Below, piece after piece: positions 59,395 to 64,000 of a stretch of DNA of 64,000 bases. A program made the position numbers and the translations under genes. How positions within the stretch are numbered: the first letter of the stretch is position 1; each line of letters begins with the position of its first letter. The notes beneath the pieces were generated by a model. That model did no database searches. It was given only the letters and a program-made list of their open reading frames with translations, and was not told the origin of the DNA. Origin of the DNA: Prochilodus magdalenae (lineage: Eukaryota > Chordata > Actinopteri > Characiformes > Prochilodontidae); assembly GCA_024036415.1 (NCBI GenBank), contig JAMWET010000761.1, forward strand, positions 434,001-498,000. The letters are read 5' to 3'.

Positions 59395-60085
59395 TTTACT
59401 TTACAGGGTAATGTAACATATTGTTGCTGTCCAGAAAAATAAACCTGTATTTCAAAAATAGTAACCTTTTATAGAAAAAGGTAAAAGTGTTTATGATTTT
59501 GAATGTAAGTTAATATAAAGAGGTTTCATTATAAGTCATTTTTGGGCATTTTATTGGTCCATTTGTCCTGGCATTATACACAATGTAATAGAAAGCTGTT
59601 ATTTAAATGATGGAGTAAATGTTAAATCAACAAAAATAGAGATATATGTGTTTTTGGGAAGGACTAGAAATGGAGTGAAATGCATAAAATTTTAAAACAT
59701 CAAATTTAAACATATAACCAAAGGTGTTTTCTAAACCAAAATCTGCAGATACAGATACAATTCCAATGTGATCTCCCCTCTCAAAAGGGTAATGGTGAAT
59801 AACAAATCTGTAAAGTATATGTAACTAGATATATTTTCACTGTCCAAAAAAAACCCAAGTGTTTCCAAAATGGCAAATTTACAGAGGAACTTTAATTTAC
59901 ATTTAAGTTTAATGTAAGTCAATGGAACCATATATTTTACCAAGCAATTTTGCGTCCTTTCTGTTGGTCCATTACAAGAAATTTACTCATAGTGTAAATG
60001 TCAGCTGCTGTGTCCAAATGATGTATAAAAGTACAAAAATGGAGATATGTGTTTTTCTATGGACAGTCATGATGTGTAATACTAT
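59395..60085. repeat. Diverged direct duplication, two units of about 260 bp
   Basis: Both units have the same order of words: CTGTCCA(G/A)AAAAA near the start (59428; 59840), AATGTAAGT (59500; 59910), TATTGGTCCAT / TGTTGGTCCAT (59553; 59962), AAATGATG, and GAGATATNTGTGTTTTT (59638; 60039). Likely two copies of one dispersed fish repeat. Confidence 0.6.
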
Positions 60086-60326
60086 ATATTTAACACTAAG
60101 TATATCACTTAAGGTGTGAGATGATATTGATACTGTATATGTACGTATATATATGTATACTGTATTTGTGCATATACATATACAGTACTGTGTGCGGGTG
60201 TATGTGTGTTTTGTAGTGGTATATTTGTGAGGACCAGATTAGGATAAGGTTAGGGTTAGGGATATGTATAGTGTTAATTCTGTACAGTAATTCAAAGATC
60301 AGTTGAACTCTATGGATCCAGTAAGA

Positions 60327-60330
<4 letters not shown>

Positions 60331-60366
<36 letters not shown>
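60331..60366. repeat. (GT)n microsatellite
   Basis: About 17 pure GT units. Confidence 0.95.
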
Positions 60367-60367
<1 letters not shown>

Positions 60368-62029
60368 ACATATGTGGTATATTTGTGCACAGGCCTACAT
60401 CTCATTCATGGCTTTTACAAAGAAATATTCCACCATCATGGTTCTGATTCTCATCCACACGACTGCCAAGTCCCACAATATATGACCTTTTGATTAGACA
60501 CAACAACAGCAAGGTTAGGTCAGCGTGCCGGCTCTGTAGTGAAATGAGATGCCTCCTTCTGTGTCTGTGATAGATTAAAAGGAACAGGATCATGAAAGCC
60601 AGTCCTATTGAAGAGCCACTTCTCTTAGGAGAGCTCGCTCTTATAGGCTGCTGACAGGAGAGAACATTGTTTTTCTTTACACCTGAACTCTGTGAAGTGC
60701 AGCAAACCGAGGTTTACCATGCAGGGAATGTCAGCAGAATCATGGAATTTAGCAGCTTGAGTAAGTTTTGTGAATTCATGTTGAGAGTAGACACTGTCCA
60801 TATTTTGAGGCAATTAGTTTTCCGTCTGAGTACATGATTTGCTTAGATCTAAATAGGTACTTTGTTGCTTGGTAATGAGTTTATTTTGAAACGTCCAGAC
60901 ACTAATTATATATTTGCTTTTTACCCAAATAATGAAGCAGCAGTGGTGCAATCAATTTCCATTCAAGTCGAGAGTCAGTAATGAGAGCAACTGTAGTGCA
61001 GTGATTTTCAAATCAGTGTAAACTCTGCTATTGATTTCTGAGGAAGATTTGAAAAGCGTATAATAAAACTTTTTCACAGATTGACGGGATGTTATATCTC
61101 ATGACCCTGACCAATAGTGCCAGGATATGTAAACTCCTGCTTTGATATGGGATATTAATAACACTTTTTGTACAGTTGTCTCCAAAGCAGTGAGCGTGCT
61201 ATGGGCAAAAAGTCTGGTGCAGTTGGGTGAAAAAAGCAGCTGGAGTCAATTTCCAGGTGCATTCAAGATTCATGCTGAGATTTGCCCTCTCTTATCTGTC
61301 TGACCCAAAACGTTCCTCCTGGGGCCTCAGTTCTCCTCCAGACTACTCCATTACTGCTTGTATGCCCTGAGAATTCAAAGATGGCTCATAGTGGATTGAG
61401 AAGGATCTAAACAAAGTTTCCTAAAGGAGTGCTTCATAGGAAAATAACATTTCCCCTTCTACCTCGGATATAGTTGTTTGACCAAGACTAGTTTGGTGTC
61501 TGAACTTTGCTTCTTTAGTTTTGCCCTCGGACTATATTATAATAGAAGTCCATGTTACCCAAAAGTCCTTGCATTATTTTTAAGATGAATGAACCTCACA
61601 GCTCCAATTTCAAAATAAAAGAGCAGCCTCTGGACACCAATCATGCCTTTGCTCATTTTCTGGTTTAAGGTAAGAGGAAAATTGTGCAAATCCATTTGTC
61701 AGTGAACCATTCCACTCAAGGGGCCAAATCTTCAATTTTTTTGCGTTTAATTTTTTCCATATTTTTTTTAGCCTCTCGTTATTAATTTCAGTGAAACAGG
61801 TGTTTCCGTTACTCCAATTTCAAGAAAAAAGCCCTTAGACACAATTGAGCTAAACTCACAAGCACTTTTCATTTCGTGTGTTGAGCACATTGAGTAAACA
61901 TCCACGGTGCAGGCTAGAAAACGTAAGTGAAGCACTGAACTGAATAACCTGTAGATCCCAGTTTAGGAGCGCTCACCTACACCAAATGTTCCCTGTACCT
62001 GCAGTTAAAATGTGCACAATGTTGAGGAG

Positions 62030-62460
62030 GGATTTTGAATGATTCCTCTCTGCATTGTTTTGTGAAAAATGTGTATCAGTATTTCTGGGATGTGTTGCTT
62101 GCACAGCCCTCTTCAGGTCATATCACAGAATCTTGGCCATTGCAAAAAACAAATGTTCCCTTTTCCACCATTCTGTAGGTGATTTATGTTGAGTACTTTG
62201 GGTTTTTGTCTGTTGCCACTCAGAGTCTGTTCAGCTTGTACAATCTACAATCTATAAAATGTTTTGCTACACGTTTCAACTAATTGTTCCCTCAACGATC
62301 CTAGCCCATTCAAGCCATGAAGCAGCAAAGCAGCCCCAAACCCTGATGCTTCCTCCACCATACTTCACATGTTTGAGATGGGCCACAGTGTGTTTTTTTG
62401 TATAGTCGCGTCTTCCTGTGTGGTGTTCTTCCATGAGCACCCTTCTAGTTCAGTGTTTTT
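62030..62460 (-). mobile_element. Heavily worn Tc1-like transposase remnant
   Basis: The minus strand encodes VKYGGGSIRVWGCFAAS (Tc1 block GGGSVMVWGCFAASG) near 62370 and, in another frame, YDLKRAVQATHPRN near 62105 (family WDLKRAVHARHPKN). Stops and frameshifts are frequent and no inverted ends are visible. Confidence 0.65.
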
Positions 62461-64000
62461 CTATTGGTGGGCACATGAACAATGTTTTTAGGTCTTTAGC
62501 AATGCTTATGTAGCTTGTTTTAGATATGGTACACTAACTAACCTTTCTCGAGAAGAACAGATTAGTCAGTAACCAGACTGTCTTTATTTGTCCTTGTCTT
62601 TGGTTTATTTATTTGTCTATGTGTTCTGTCTATATTAAAGAGCCGGATCCAGTCTAATCTCGTTAACTGAAATGCCTTTTAGCCAATTAGCCCTCAAAGC
62701 CTTTAACACAGAAGTTCACTTTTTCTAGCCTGCACTGTGAGTGTTACTCAGTGTGCTCGAAAAAAAAAAAAAGTATGACCGCTTGAGTGTTATTAGAGTA
62801 GTTAGAATAGTTAGCATTGTCTGTAAATGTGATTTAAATAAGATCGGACCACATTTCCTTATTAATCAGTGCAGAAAATCCTAGTAATTCCAAAGGGTTA
62901 ACTTATATTTTCTCTCAAACCTTTTCCTTTTATTTGTAAATGACCTTTCTTCTTGATTGGCTAACCATGTAATGCCACATTCAAACAACAATCTGGACTA
63001 TATATATACCTATTCATCTTGCATATATACCATATATAGACCATAGACCATATATAGACTGGGCTGGGACTATGTTCACACTTTCTTTAATTGAAAAAGT
63101 TTTCTATGTTCAGGGGCTTTGAAGCTGTGAGCCCAGGGAAAGAAGTGGAAGGGGTTTCAGTGAAAGGATTTCACCCTATCACCATGGCCACTCTAATCAA
63201 ACCAACAAGCATTACTCTTGATCATCTGATGAGGTCATCAGACTTATTCTTACAATGATTCAATATCTCTGTGGTGTAGCTTCTTCTACGCTGTCTTCTT
63301 CTACCACGTTAACATTTTAGCACATCCTTATCCTTGTCCTTCCCAGAGTACTCCCATGTTCAGCATCCACATTCCCCCTCTGCACCGGCCTGGTTAGCGT
63401 GCTTGGCGGCTGTTTCTATAGTGATAAGTAGCTCTCTGCAGGGGCACAAAGGTCTGTCTCAAATGCAGAGTCAGACAGAACTCTGCGTGACAGTGATTAA
63501 TGTCCAGTTCCGAGCGACACAGTAAATATGGGGCCACCACCTCCCAATGTGTAATGCTAATCCCATCCTGCACTTACCGACCGAGCGCTAGCTATTTTAC
63601 AGATGAGTGGTTGGTGAAGCACTACAAGGGCCCCTCTTAGATGCTTATTCATAGAGGCGGCTGTTGATGTAAATATTAATGTTAATGTAGTATATGGATT
63701 ACTTAACAGAGTGTACGTTCAGCGAATTAGAAGGTTATAAAGAAGACACTTTATAAATGCAGCCTGAAATGTTGTCAGTTTGAAAAATGAATAAAATAAA
63801 TATTACATAAAATGTTCAGAAGTTTGAAGGCACATGTTTAATTGGCTTATCTTATGAAATCAAGGGTATTAGAAGCTGAATTAACAGCCTTTACTCTTTT
63901 TGGAAAGCCTTTTCACTAGACACTAGAAATACTAGAAACATTGCTGTAAGGAATTCATTGCATCCACCAACCCGAGCATTAGTGAGGTCAGTTTGGACAA
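62461..64000. other. Non-coding region at right edge
   Basis: A short A run at 62760-62773 and AT-rich DNA. I see no exon, RNA gene or repeat family that I can support. Confidence 0.5.

Larger units (their letters stand above)
58117..62029. other. Non-coding region
   Basis: Contains a diverged internal duplication (59395-60085), a TATGTA/TG microsatellite cluster (60130-60366) and a pair of TTAGGG units near 60250. The 151-codon frame at 58522-58977 has no recognisable domain and no splice logic. Nothing else can be supported. Confidence 0.5.

Noticed and set aside
60245..60262. Telomere-like GGTTAGGGTTAGGG
   Set aside because: Only two units and part of a third; too short to call an interstitial telomeric block.

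Overview
This is a 64 kb piece of vertebrate nuclear DNA, almost certainly from a teleost fish. It has one long intron-rich gene with canonical GT-AG introns, a high load of Tc1/mariner elements, small terminal-inverted-repeat (TIR) transposons, non-LTR retrotransposon and tRNA-derived SINE remnants, and many long dinucleotide microsatellites. No bacterial-type operons, CRISPR arrays or phage genes are visible.

The backbone is the 5' two thirds of pdia5 (protein disulfide-isomerase A5), on the minus strand from an ATG at 48084 down to 1647, where it continues beyond the left edge. I could place 11 coding exons by reading the reverse complement. They join in a continuous frame (934 nt, 311 codons plus the first base of a Trp codon) and cover the signal peptide, the N-terminal non-catalytic thioredoxin-like domain, the first catalytic thioredoxin domain (active site CGVC) and the start of the second. 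Exon 2 has two in-frame acceptors 24 nt apart. Only the upstream one, which sits against a roughly 380-bp CT tract, gives a proper signal peptide. A TATA-less promoter with ZNF143-like, NRF1-like and UPR-element-like sites lies directly upstream of the ATG.

The introns hold most of the mobile DNA. Four copies of one Tc1/mariner-like family (1-43, 2998-3761, 15389-16066, 21200-22217) all lie in the same orientation. There are TIR elements at 5439-6284, 17613-17799, 24542-25074 and 40452-40638, a LINE fragment at 23700-24330, a LINE with a ruined reverse-transcriptase motif at 41640-43290, and a tRNA-derived SINE at 30475-30686. Two unusual minisatellites lie at 9648-10222 and 32610-33170.

Right of the pdia5 promoter, 48.2-52 kb is intergenic and carries a broken Tc1 element (49948-51398). 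A possible non-coding first exon on the plus strand ends in a splice donor at 52218. By synteny as I remember it (SEMA5B lies head-to-head with PDIA5 in mammals) it could be the 5' end of a semaphorin-5B gene, but no coding exon supports this. From 52.2 to 64 kb I find no convincing protein-coding exon. That stretch holds candidate regulatory DNA, a SINE abutting an intron-containing tRNA-Ile(UAU)-like gene (58024-58116), a diverged internal duplication and another Tc1 remnant.
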